Shown here: in pieces, positions 6,892 to 16,000 of the stretch | Layout of the letters: every line of letters begins with the position of its first letter | How positions within the stretch are numbered: position 1 is the first letter of the stretch | Origin: Epibacterium ulvae | Lineage (GTDB): Bacteria; Pseudomonadota; Alphaproteobacteria; Rhodobacterales; Rhodobacteraceae | Assembly: GCF_018678075.1 (NCBI RefSeq) | Contig: NZ_JAHHIR010000036.1 | Span: 1 to 40,303, forward strand | Reading direction: 5' to 3' | Length of the DNA stretch: 40,303 nucleotides | Notes under the pieces: model-generated | Told to the model about the DNA's origin: nothing | Databases searched by the model: none | Seen by the model: only the letters and a program-made list of their open reading frames with translations | Position numbers and translations under genes: made by a program

Positions 6892-8436
6892 ATGTTCACC
6901 CAAACCACTCGCGCTTTGGCGCTCCTCTCGACTGCCGTTTTCTGCGCAACCAGCCTGACTGCGGCTGACTGGCCGGAAAGCGTCTTTAGCGATCCACATC
7001 TCAACACGGTGCCGCGCAACGATCAGGACGCCGAACGCGTCCATATGGTCACCCGCGCAACTGGCGATTTTTCCAAACCCGAAGCTTTTGAAGCACACCC
7101 CGCAGGCGCCGCAACAACCCGAGCCCGCACCGATGCCAACGCGTTCTCCCAACACAGCGGCAATCTGTCGTTTGAAGAAGAGCTGGAGTTCAAACTCGGC
7201 AACGCCCTGTTTGAAAAGATCTGGGTCTTCGCCCCGGCCTCCACCAAAGCATCCGATGGTTTGGGCCCCTTGTACAACGCACGCTCTTGCCAGCGCTGCC
7301 ACCTAAAAGACGGACGGGGCCATGCGCCACAGGATCTGGCGGATGCGGCCGTTTCCATGTTCCTACGCGTCTCAGTTCCGGGTCCGGTGCCGAACCACCT
7401 GCAAGAGATCACCGACTATATCGGTGATGCGGCGGAGCCCACCTATGGTCGCCAGCTCCAGGATTTTTCACCGCCGGGCATCGCCCCCGAATACCGGCTT
7501 GCCGTCACCTATGAAGACATGCCGATCACCCTTGCGGATGGTAACGTCGTGACCCTGCGCGCGCCCAGCTATCAGGCGCTTGATCTGGGCTATGGACCGA
7601 TGCAGCCGGATGTGATGATGTCGCCTCGTGTTGCACCGCCAATGATCGGACTTGGCCTGTTGGAGGCCATTCCGGCAGCGGATATTCTGGCGAACACCGA
7701 CGAAAACGACGCCGATGGTGACGGTATCTCTGGACGCGCTAATCTGGTCCGGTCAGAAGAATATCAACAGATCCTTTTGGGTCGTTTCGGCCTGAAGGCA
7801 GGTAGTGCAACGGTGCACGAACAATCCGCCGCAGCCTTTTCCGGCGATATCGGCATCTCGACACCGCTGTTTCCCGCCCATTGGGGCGAATGTACCGAGG
7901 CACAAGCACATTGCCGCGCAGCCCAACACGGTGATGACGTTGAGCGTGGGACCGAGATCAACCAGCCCAATATGGATCTGGTGACGTTTTACAGCCGCAA
8001 TCTGGCTGTTCCCGCGCGGCGCGATTTGGACAACCCGGCCGTCTTGCGCGGGAAAGAGCTGTTTTATGACGCAGGCTGCACCAGCTGCCACACCCCGAAA
8101 TTCGTAACGCACCGCCTGACGGATCGTGACGAGCAGAGCTTCCAGCTGATCTGGCCCTACAGCGATATGTTGCTGCATGACATGGGCGACGGGCTTGCCG
8201 ACAATCGCCCCGAAGCGCGGGCAACCGGTCGGGAATGGCGCACCCCGCCGCTTTGGGGTATCGGGCTGACCAAACAGGTGTCACCGCTGGCGGGCTACCT
8301 GCATGACGCGCGCGCGCGCACCCTGCTCGAGGCGATCCTGTGGCACGGTGGTGAAGCCGCAGCCGCCCAGTCCCGCGTGGTGCAAATGTCCGCCGAAGAC
8401 CGCGCCGATCTTTTGACGTTTTTGGAGAGCCTCTGA
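6892..8436 (+). CDS. Di-haem oxidoreductase, DUF1111 (thiol oxidoreductase-like) family
   Basis: A c-type cytochrome of 514 residues from ATG 6892, chosen because it places a signal peptide (MFTQTTRALALLSTAVFCAT) at the start; the reading frame is open further upstream without one. Two haem-binding CxxCH motifs are visible: CQRCH (133-137) and CTSCH (396-400). The DENDADGDGISGRAN calcium-loop-like segment and the WRTPPLWGIGL and FLHDGRA-like (YLHDARARTLLEAILWHGGEA) C-terminal stretches are hallmarks of the DHOR family. It acts in the periplasm; the substrate is unknown. In this locus it sits between two imelysin-type genes, a conserved arrangement associated with iron acquisition. Its stop is three bases from the next start. 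Confidence 0.88.
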   Translation: MFTQTTRALALLSTAVFCATSLTAADWPESVFSDPHLNTVPRNDQDAERVHMVTRATGDFSKPEAFEAHPAGAATTRARTDANAFSQHSGNLSFEEELEFKLGNALFEKIWVFAPASTKASDGLGPLYNARSCQRCHLKDGRGHAPQDLADAAVSMFLRVSVPGPVPNHLQEITDYIGDAAEPTYGRQLQDFSPPGIAPEYRLAVTYEDMPITLADGNVVTLRAPSYQALDLGYGPMQPDVMMSPRVAPPMIGLGLLEAIPAADILANTDENDADGDGISGRANLVRSEEYQQILLGRFGLKAGSATVHEQSAAAFSGDIGISTPLFPAHWGECTEAQAHCRAAQHGDDVERGTEINQPNMDLVTFYSRNLAVPARRDLDNPAVLRGKELFYDAGCTSCHTPKFVTHRLTDRDEQSFQLIWPYSDMLLHDMGDGLADNRPEARATGREWRTPPLWGIGLTKQVSPLAGYLHDARARTLLEAILWHGGEAAAAQSRVVQMSAEDRADLLTFLESL

Positions 8437-8439
8437 CCC

Positions 8440-9441
8440 ATGCGCTACCTTTCTATTCCGCTGATCTGCGCGTCTTTTGCATCGCCCCTTCATGCGGACG
8501 AGCTGACCCAATCCATTGTCGACACCCAAATCCTGCCTGCCTTTGACGCGCTGGCACAGCACACCCAGACCTTGGCACAGAGCACGGCCGACAGCTGCCT
8601 GACCGCCCCTGCCGAGATGGAAGAAGCCTTTGCGACCAGTTTCGATGCCTGGGTCACCGCCAGCATCTGGCGCTTTGGCCCGAGTGAGACCGATTCCCGC
8701 GCCTTCTCCCTTGCGTTTTGGCCAGACAACCGGGGCAAGATCGGCAAGGCGGTGCGCACATTCCTCAGCCCTGAAGATCGCGAGGTTCTGCCGCCCGAGG
8801 TTTTCGCCCAGCAGTCTATTGCGGGTAAAGGCTTTTATGCGCTCGAGTTTTTGATGTTTGACGCAGATGCAAAGGACCTCGGCAGCGCGGCCTATCGCTG
8901 TGATCTGGCGCAGGCCATGACCACAGATATTGCCTCCACGGCCCAGGCCATCCAGGCGGATTGGACGGGTGACTTCCGTCACATGATGCAAGCCCCATCC
9001 GAGCGCTACCAAAGCAACGCCGAAGTGCGCCAGGAACTGTTCAAGGCGCTGACCACCGGCTTGCAAATTGTCGATGATTTGCGCCTTGGCCGTCCGCTTG
9101 GAACCTTTGACAAACCACGCCCGCGCCGCGCCGAAGCTTGGCGGTCCGACCGCTCGCTGCGCCATGTGGTGCTGTCCTTGCAAGCCTTGGAGCCATTGGC
9201 CCTTGCCCTGGCCCAAGACGCCCCGGCGCTGCAGGCTGAACTGGCCCAGGACTTTACCCACGCGACAGAACGCGCAACCGCGTTGGATGATCCACGGTTT
9301 TCTGGTGTTGCAGATCCCGGCACCCGGTTTCGCATCGAAGCGGTGAAGCAGGAAGTTGTCGATCTGCGCGCGCTGGTTGCCGCAGAGCTGGGCCCCTTGT
9401 TGGGGGTCGCGGCGGGCTTTAACTCATTGGACGGGGACTGA
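8440..9441 (+). CDS. Second imelysin-like protein, motif histidine replaced
   Basis: A 333-residue exported protein (signal peptide MRYLSIPLICASFASPLHA) with the helical pattern of the imelysin family: FDAWVTASIWRFGP, FWPDNRGKIGKAV, and a C-terminal RFRIEAVKQEVVDLRALVAAELGPLLG helix. The position of the GxHxxE motif reads GFYALE (131-136), so the histidine is Tyr133 while Glu136 is kept. It starts three bases after the DUF1111 gene and ends one base before the DUF1513 gene, indicating translational coupling. I infer a partner or regulator of the first imelysin rather than an enzyme. Confidence 0.8.
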   Translation: MRYLSIPLICASFASPLHADELTQSIVDTQILPAFDALAQHTQTLAQSTADSCLTAPAEMEEAFATSFDAWVTASIWRFGPSETDSRAFSLAFWPDNRGKIGKAVRTFLSPEDREVLPPEVFAQQSIAGKGFYALEFLMFDADAKDLGSAAYRCDLAQAMTTDIASTAQAIQADWTGDFRHMMQAPSERYQSNAEVRQELFKALTTGLQIVDDLRLGRPLGTFDKPRPRRAEAWRSDRSLRHVVLSLQALEPLALALAQDAPALQAELAQDFTHATERATALDDPRFSGVADPGTRFRIEAVKQEVVDLRALVAAELGPLLGVAAGFNSLDGD

Positions 9442-9442
9442 T

Positions 9443-10516
9443 ATGGCCACACGTCGCGGGTTCCTCACCGGGCTTTTGGCAGCAAGTGTCGCGCCACAGG
9501 CCAGCTGGGCTGATGTCGGCTATCCCGATTTTGTCACAGCCGGGTTGGAGCCGAACGGCCAATACATCCTTGCCGGGATGACCGCGGCCGGAGGCGTTCT
9601 GTTCCGCCACCCCCTGCCCGGCCGAGGCCATGCAGCCAGCGCCCACCCGCATCGCCCCGAAGTGATCGCCTTTGCCCGCCGCCCGGGACGATTTGCCGAT
9701 GTGCTGGATTGCCGGACGGGGGCGCAGATCATCCGCCTCACCCCGCCGCAGGGGCATCACTTTTATGGCCACGGCTGTTTTTCACCCGATGGGCAGCAGC
9801 TTTTCACGACCGAGAATGACTATGAAAACGCACGCGGTGTGATAGGGGTCTGGGACAGTCAGACCTATCGGCGCATCGGCAGCTTTTCCTCTGGCGGCAT
9901 CGGCCCCCACGACATCCTGCGCCACCCCGACGGCTATCTGGTGGTTGCCAACGGCGGGGTCGAGACGCACCCCGACAGCGGTCGCGCAAAGTTGAACCTG
10001 CCCACAATGGAGCCGCGCCTCACCTACCTCAGTTTTAACGGAGACGTGTTGGAGCAGATGGTATTAAGCCGGGATCAGCACCTGAACTCCATCCGCCACC
10101 TATCCCTCGCGCCAGACGGAACCGTTGGGTTTGCAATGCAATGGCAAGGGGATCTGGGCGAACTCGCCCCAATTGTGGGCCTGCATCGGCACGGCGCCGT
10201 TCCGGTCCTGCTGGCGGATGGCGACCCTCGCCTGCGTAATCTGAACGGATATGGCGGGTCTATTGCCTTTGCACCAGATGGCCTGACAGTGGCTGTGTCC
10301 TCTCCTCGTGGCGGGCGTGTTCAGATTATGGAGACCAAGACAGGCGATATGGTGAGGGAATATGCAATCGCCGATGTCTGCGGCCTGTCGACGACCCCCA
10401 AGGGCTGGGTAGCTACAACAGGGAAAGGCAGAGTTTTGTCGCTGACGCTTGAACACAAACGCCAAAGCGCAAGTGATGCCACAGCCTGGGACAATCATTT
10501 GATCCCCGTCGGTTGA
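9443..10516 (+). CDS. DUF1513 protein, Tat-exported beta-propeller-like
   Basis: A 357-residue protein beginning MATRRGFLTGLLAASVAPQA, with the twin arginines at 4-5 and a hydrophobic stretch giving a Tat signal. The body carries repeated blades with FSPDGQQLFTTEND, HPDGYLVVANGG and FAPDGLTVAVSSPRGG, and the GHGCFSPDG and GIGPHDI motifs typical of DUF1513. It closes the hemP-imelysin-DUF1111-imelysin operon. Tat export implies that it folds, possibly around a metal cofactor, before reaching the periplasm. The exact function is unknown. Three perfect hairpins follow. Confidence 0.85.
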   Translation: MATRRGFLTGLLAASVAPQASWADVGYPDFVTAGLEPNGQYILAGMTAAGGVLFRHPLPGRGHAASAHPHRPEVIAFARRPGRFADVLDCRTGAQIIRLTPPQGHHFYGHGCFSPDGQQLFTTENDYENARGVIGVWDSQTYRRIGSFSSGGIGPHDILRHPDGYLVVANGGVETHPDSGRAKLNLPTMEPRLTYLSFNGDVLEQMVLSRDQHLNSIRHLSLAPDGTVGFAMQWQGDLGELAPIVGLHRHGAVPVLLADGDPRLRNLNGYGGSIAFAPDGLTVAVSSPRGGRVQIMETKTGDMVREYAIADVCGLSTTPKGWVATTGKGRVLSLTLEHKRQSASDATAWDNHLIPVG

Positions 10517-10525
10517 AACGGGGGC

Positions 10526-10619
10526 GCCGCGCGCCAGGGGGCTGGAGCCTTTGGTTCCAGCCCCCTGGCGCGCGGCTTGGCCGGACCTTACAGGTCCGGC
10601 CAGCAGGGCAAAGCCCTGC
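10526..10619. terminator. Array of three perfect hairpins between convergent genes
   Basis: Hairpin 1 (10526-10576) has a perfect 21-bp stem, extended to 24 bp with one G-U pair around a TTT loop. Hairpin 2 (10579-10601) is GGCCGGACC-TTACA-GGTCCGGCC. Hairpin 3 (10603-10619) is GCAGGGC-AAA-GCCCTGC. They fill the 112 bases between the converging DUF1513 and cobO genes, so a bidirectional terminator is likely. Similar GC hairpins lie at 1273-1358. Confidence 0.7.
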
Positions 10620-10628
10620 CACCATTGC

Positions 10629-11264
10629 TTAAAATTCAACGCCTTTCTGCGCTTTCACACCTGACCGGAATGGGTGTTTGACCTGCCCCATCTCTGTCAC
10701 CAGATCTGCGATTTCAATAAGCTCTTCCTTGGCATTCCGCCCCGTTAGAACCACATGGGTCATCGGCGGTTTCTGTTCGACCAGGAACTCCAGAACCTCT
10801 TCCAGATCCAGGTATTCATACCGCAGCGCGATGTTGATCTCATCCAAGAGCACCATCGTGTTGCGCTCGTCCAGGATCATCTCCTTGGCTTTCTCCCAGC
10901 CTTTGCGCGCTGCGGCAATATCGCGCGCTTTGTCCTGAGTCTCCCAGGTGAACCCCTCGCCCATGGCATAAAACTGGCACAGATCGGCGAAATTCTCTTC
11001 GATCAACGTACGCTCCCCGGTGGCCCAGGCGCCTTTGATGAATTGAACAACCGCACTCGGCATTTTGTGGGCGATACAGCGCATGATCATGCCAAAGCCA
11101 GAGCTGGATTTTCCTTTTCCAGGACCGGTGTGAACGATGATCAGCCCCTTTTCACCGTCCTTCGTCTTCATCATTTTATCGCGCGCGGCTTTCTTTTTGG
11201 CCATCTTGGACGCATGGCGTGCCGCTTCTTCTTCTGAGATGACGCTTTCAGACTTATCGCTCAT
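10629..11264 (-). CDS. cobO: Cob(I)yrinic acid a,c-diamide adenosyltransferase
   Basis: A 211-residue CobO/CobA-type ATP:corrinoid adenosyltransferase that adds the upper adenosyl ligand to cob(I)yrinic acid a,c-diamide. The P-loop GPGKGKSSSGFG, the FIKGAWATGER segment, the VLLDEINIALRYEYL Walker B-like region and the VVLTGRNA motif are all present. The start at 11264 is supported by GGAGGG upstream; an upstream-extended reading has no family similarity and would run into the riboswitch. It is divergent from the riboswitch-controlled operon and has no visible riboswitch of its own. Confidence 0.93.
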   Translation of the reverse strand: MSDKSESVISEEEAARHASKMAKKKAARDKMMKTKDGEKGLIIVHTGPGKGKSSSGFGMIMRCIAHKMPSAVVQFIKGAWATGERTLIEENFADLCQFYAMGEGFTWETQDKARDIAAARKGWEKAKEMILDERNTMVLLDEINIALRYEYLDLEEVLEFLVEQKPPMTHVVLTGRNAKEELIEIADLVTEMGQVKHPFRSGVKAQKGVEF

Positions 11265-11293
11265 GGGGAACCCTCCTGCGGTTTCGCCATGTC

Positions 11294-11515
11294 TTGACAA
11301 GGAAGGGCGCAATAGCGCAAGGGGTTTTATGTTGGTTCCCAGGTTTCGACCTGGGCGAAGAGGGAATGTGACAGCAGGCACCACCTGCCAAGCACAGCCG
11401 CCCCCGCGACCGTGACCGGATGAGGGCTCCAAATACCACTGGGATAAAACCCGGGAAGGACGGAGCTCCACCACCCCTACCGGGTGACATCCGCAAGCCG
11501 GGAGACCTGCCAGCA
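11294..11515 (+). promoter_or_regulatory. Cobalamin riboswitch in front of the main cob operon
   Basis: The plus strand carries the conserved cobalamin riboswitch blocks in order: a leading stem CCCAGG-TTTCG-ACCTGGG, GAAGAGGGAATGTG, CACAGCCGCCCCCGCGACCGT, CCACTG, CCCGGGAAGG and the B12 box AGCCGGGAGACCTGCC (about 11496-11511). The aptamer proper is about 11327-11515; a TTGACA hexamer at 11294-11299 may be the promoter -35 element, though no good -10 is seen. Bound adenosylcobalamin should switch off the DUF1636-cobW-cobN operon downstream. GGGCGT at 11557-11562 pairs with ACGCCC at 11572-11577 and may belong to the expression platform. Confidence 0.9.
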
Positions 11516-11628
11516 CACGAAACAACGGGCGGACGGGGTGTTCTGCGACCGGATGTGGGCGTGTTTGACTGACGCCCCGCTGGCTGCTTTCTCTGTTCCT
11601 CCCACAACACCTGAAGGAGCGGCACGAT

Positions 11629-12024
11629 ATGGCCGAAACACGTGAACCTGCTGAGGTCATGCTGACCGTTTGCACCACCTGCCGTCGCGCGGATGTGGAC
11701 CCCGAAGGACCGCGCCCCGGCGCCATCATGCTGGACGCTCTGAGCGAGGGTACGTTGCCCGAAGGTGTCACCATCCGAGGAACCGAATGCCTGTCGGCTT
11801 GTACCCGCGGCTGTTCCATGGTTCTCAGCGGCGGCGCGGATCGCTGGACCTATGTCTACGGCGACATGGATCCCAACACGCACGTAGAAGAGATCCTGCA
11901 AGGTGTCGCAGCCTACGCCAAGACCACGGATGGTCTGGTGCCCTGGCGCGAACGCCCGCAAAGCTTTCGCAAGCAAACCGTTGCGCGCATCCCCCCGCTC
12001 AAACTGCCCGAAGAAACCAACTGA
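11629..12024 (+). CDS. DUF1636 cysteine-rich, ferredoxin-like protein
   Basis: A 131-residue protein of the DUF1636 family, which recurs in cobalamin operons of Rhodobacterales and related groups. Five cysteines stand out: CTTC (15, 18) and CLSACTRGC (54, 58, 62). The spacing resembles thioredoxin-like [2Fe-2S] ferredoxins, so binding of a metal or iron-sulphur cluster is likely. It is the first gene after the riboswitch, with GAAGGAG before its ATG, and lies 12 bases before cobW. I infer a role in cobalt handling or redox support of corrin synthesis; this is not proven. Confidence 0.75.
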   Translation: MAETREPAEVMLTVCTTCRRADVDPEGPRPGAIMLDALSEGTLPEGVTIRGTECLSACTRGCSMVLSGGADRWTYVYGDMDPNTHVEEILQGVAAYAKTTDGLVPWRERPQSFRKQTVARIPPLKLPEETN

Positions 12025-12036
12025 GGCCGACACAGC

Positions 12037-13071
12037 ATGACCGCTTTGAACAAAATCCCCGTCACCGTGATCACCGGTTTCCTTGGCGCAGGCAAAACCA
12101 CATTGATCCGCCACCTGATGCAAAACCCACAGGGCAAGCGTCTGGCGGTTGTGGTCAATGAATTTGGTACTGCCGGTGTGGACGGCGACATTCTGAAATC
12201 CTGCGCAGATGACAATTGTCCGGCCGAAAACATCATGGAGCTGGCCAATGGTTGCATCTGTTGCACCGTGGCCGATGACTTTATCCCGACCATCGAACAG
12301 CTGATGGCCCTGCCCGAAGCACCCGAACATATCGTGATTGAAACATCCGGTCTGGCCCTGCCCAAACCCTTGCTCAAAGCGTTCGACTGGCCCGCGATCC
12401 GCTCCCGTATCACCGTGGACGGTGTGATTGCGCTGGCCGATGCCGAAGCCGTTGCCAAGGGGCAGTTTGCGCCAAATCTGGACGCGGTTCAGGCGCAGCG
12501 TGAGGCGGACGATAGCATCGACCACGAAACTCCCCTGTCCGAAGTGTTCGAGGATCAGATTTCCTGCGCAGATATCGTCTTGTTGTCCAAGGCCGACCTT
12601 GCAGGCGAAGCAGGCGTCGAAAAAGCCCGCACCGTGATCGAGGCCGAAGCCCCGCGCAAACTCCCGATCCTGCCCATGACCGAAGGTGTGATCGACCCGC
12701 GCGTGATCCTCGGGCTTGAGGCCGCTGCCGAAGACGATCTGGACGCCCGCCCCAGCCATCACGATGGGCATCACGACCATGAACATGACGATTTTGAATC
12801 CATCGTGGTCGAAATGGGCGAGGTCTCGGACCCTCAGGATCTACAGGATCGCATCGTCAAAATGGCCCGCGAGCGCAAAATTCTGCGTGTCAAAGGCTAT
12901 GTCGCGGTCCAAGGCAAACCTATGCGGATGTTGGTGCAGGCCGTGGGCGAACGTCTGCGCGCGCAATATGACCAACCCTGGGGCGCACAGCCGCGCAAGA
13001 CTCAGCTGGTGGTGATCGCCGAGCATCACGACATCGACACCGCCGGCATTCACGCCGATCTGGGAGCCTAA
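12037..13071 (+). CDS. cobW: CobW, G3E-family GTPase (cobalt chaperone)
   Basis: A 344-residue G3E P-loop GTPase thought to deliver cobalt to the aerobic cobaltochelatase. The Walker A GFLGAGKTT (14-22), the metal-site CxCC motif CICC (73-76), an ETSGLALP segment and the SKADL guanine-recognition motif are present. A His/Asp-rich linker (SHHDGHHDHEHDDFES, near 230-246) could bind metal. The C-terminal CobW_C domain follows (VKGYVAVQGKPMRMLVQAVG). It lies six bases before cobN, the chelatase subunit, which fits its job. Confidence 0.95.
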   Translation: MTALNKIPVTVITGFLGAGKTTLIRHLMQNPQGKRLAVVVNEFGTAGVDGDILKSCADDNCPAENIMELANGCICCTVADDFIPTIEQLMALPEAPEHIVIETSGLALPKPLLKAFDWPAIRSRITVDGVIALADAEAVAKGQFAPNLDAVQAQREADDSIDHETPLSEVFEDQISCADIVLLSKADLAGEAGVEKARTVIEAEAPRKLPILPMTEGVIDPRVILGLEAAAEDDLDARPSHHDGHHDHEHDDFESIVVEMGEVSDPQDLQDRIVKMARERKILRVKGYVAVQGKPMRMLVQAVGERLRAQYDQPWGAQPRKTQLVVIAEHHDIDTAGIHADLGA

Positions 13072-13077
13072 CGCCGC

Positions 13078-16000
13078 ATGCACGTCGTCTTCCGCGAAAG
13101 CCACGGGTTAGAGGAAAGTGACACGCCGCAGGATCTGGGGCAGTCGCCCGCAGACCTGATTGTGCTGTCCTTTTCCGACAGTGACCTTGGCGCTTTTGCG
13201 GCGGGATGGCACAGGGCCGAGGGCCGCCTGCCCACACTGCGGTTAGCCAATCTGGTGGCGCTGAAACACCCGCTCTCGGTGGATGTATACGCGGAACAAA
13301 CCCTGGAAGGGGCCAAGGGCATTCTAGTGCGTCTGATTGGTGGCGAAAGCTATTGGTCCTATGGTCTGGCCACGTTGCAAGACCTGGCGCGCCGCAACGG
13401 GATCGCGCTGGCGATCCTGTCGGCCGACGGGCGCGAAGACGCCCGTCTCGATGAGCTGTCAACGCTCCCCGTCTCCACCCTGCGTCGGCTGCAACACCTC
13501 TGTGACGCAGGTGGAGCCGTCGCCGCACAGGCCGCCTTGGCACAGTTTGCCCTAGCTGCGGGGCTTTATGCGGGACCGGTGCGCGGCGTAAAAACCATGC
13601 CGGACCATGGCTTTTATGATCCGGACCGCGGCGTCATCGACACACTCCCCAAAACAGACCAGCCGCTGGTGCTGGTGACTTTTTATCGCTCCTATCTGAC
13701 TGCGGCGGACACTGCGCCTGTTGACGCCATGATCCATGAGCTGCGCGCGCGCGGCTATGCGGCCTTTGGCGCCTTTGCCTCAAGCCTCAAGGCTCCAGCG
13801 GCAACCGCGTGGCTGCAACAGTGTCTGCCCACCCTTGCGCCAGCCGCTATCATCAACGCCACCGCATTTTCGGCGCAAGGTCGCGACGGCAGCCCTTCGC
13901 CGCTGTCCACCACTGGCTGCCCGGTGTTTCAGGTGTCGCTCTCGACCGCGCGGCGCAAAGACTGGGCTGAGGCCGACCGTGGACTGTCCCCCGCTGATCT
14001 CGCCATGCATGTGGTCCTGCCCGAAGTGGACGGGCGCATCTTTGCCGGTGTTGTCAGCTTTAAGGCGCCGGGGAAGAAGGACCCCGATCTGGAATACTCC
14101 CGCTTTGCCCACCGCGCACATCCGGACCGCATCCGCGCCGTGATTGACCGCGTCACCGGTCATCTGGACTTGGCGCAGAAATCCAACGGGGACAAACGCT
14201 TGGCGCTTGTGGTGTCGACCTATCCGGGGCGTGATCACAATCTGGCCCATGCGGTAGGACTTGATGCGCTGGCCTCATGTGACACGATCCTTACGGAGCT
14301 CGCCGCCCAAGGTTACGCCGTCGAAGGTCTCACAAACGCAGGCCTGCGCCTGATGGACGAGACGATCGACCTGCCGCTTGGCGACTATCTCACGGCGCTG
14401 GAAACGCTGCCCGCCCCCTTGCGCGCGGATCTGTTTGCCGCCTGGGGCACGCCACAAGATGACCCGGATTGTGACGGCACGGCCTTCCGTTTTCGCGCAC
14501 TTCGGGCCGGATCAGCCCTTTTGGCGCTGCAGCCGGAACGCGGCGACGTCAAGACTCGAACGGATGAGTATCACGACCTCGAGCGCACGCCCCGTCACGC
14601 CTATGTGGCCTTCTACCTTTGGCTGCAGTCACAGGTCGACGCGCTAGTGCATATCGGCGCGCATGGAACCCTGGAATGGCTGCCGGGCAAGGCCGTGGCC
14701 CTGTCCGAGACTTGCTGGCCCGAAGCGCTGATTGGCCGCCTGCCCGTCGTCTATCCCTTCATCGTCAATGACCCGGGCGAGGCTGCGCAGGCGAAACGCC
14801 GCATCGCAGGCGTCACCATTGGTCACCTGCCGCCGCCGCTTGCGCAAACCAATCTGCCCGAAGGCATGGGACGGCTCGAAAGCCTGCTGGATGAATACTC
14901 CACCGCTGATGGCTTGGATCCCTCGCGCCGTGATCGCCTGATCGAAGACATTCGAGCGGAGGCCCAAGGAACCGGCGTTGAAACCGACCTCGGCCTCACC
15001 CTCGACAGCTCCGCCGCCGAGGCGATCACCCGCATCGACAGCTTTGTCTGCGACATCAAAGAAAGCCAATACGGCGAAGGGCTGCACATCTTTGGCACAG
15101 GCACCTGTGGCGCGGAAGAACGTGCAGGCCTTGTGCGCGCCTTGAACGGGCAACTGGTGGCACCGGGGCCATCCGGCTCTCCTTATCGCGGACGCACAGA
15201 TGTGCTGCCGACCGGGCGCAACCTCTTTACCACCGACCCACGCGCGGTGCCTTCACGATCGGCGCAGGCGCAAGGCGTCAAACTGGCAGAAGAGCTGCTG
15301 CGCCGCCATCTTCAGGATCATGGCGACTGGCCTCAGGGGTTGGTGATCGATCTCTGGGGCTCAGCCACCATGCGCACCGCCGGTGAAGAATTTGCCATGG
15401 CCCTGCATCTCGCCGGTCTCGCGCCCAAATGGGACGACGGGTCCGAGCGTGTCTCCGGGTTCGAGGTCATCCCCTTGGCCCTGCTTGGGCGTCCCCGCAT
15501 CGACATCACTCTGCGTGTCTCGGGCTTGTTTCGCGACGTCTTTCCGGGCCTCGCCCAGATATTCGAAACCGCCGCCGCCGCATTGAGCGCACGCGATGAA
15601 AGCCGGGCTGACAATCCATACCTGGCCAAAACACCGCGGGTGTTTGGCCCCCGTCCCGGCCAATATGGCCTGTCGATGGGGCCGCATCTGGATGACTATT
15701 CCGACGCCGCCCGCGCCGCTGCGGGTGAGGCATGGCTGGCCGCCTCCTCCCATGCAATCGACGCCAAAGGCGACATCCGCGATGCGCGCGACGCATTGGA
15801 ACGTCGTCTGGAATCCGCCGATAGTTTTGTCCACTTGCAAGATCTGGCGGAAACCGATGTTCTGGTGGCCTCTGATTATGCCGCCCACGAAGCCGGATTT
15901 GCCGCCGCCATGGCGCGCCTTGGCCAAAAGGCCCCGGCGCTCTACCACATGGACGCCACAAAATTCGACCGCCCCCAGGCGCGCGCATTGACCGAAGAAA

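Noticed and set aside
10629-11819. cobO extended upstream to 11819
   Set aside because: The extra 185 residues are read from riboswitch DNA on the wrong strand; ATG 11264 has GGAGGG and the family N-terminus.
11254-12786. 510-codon minus-strand frame over the riboswitch, DUF1636 and cobW
   Set aside because: It is antisense to three well-supported features and has no recognisable protein content.
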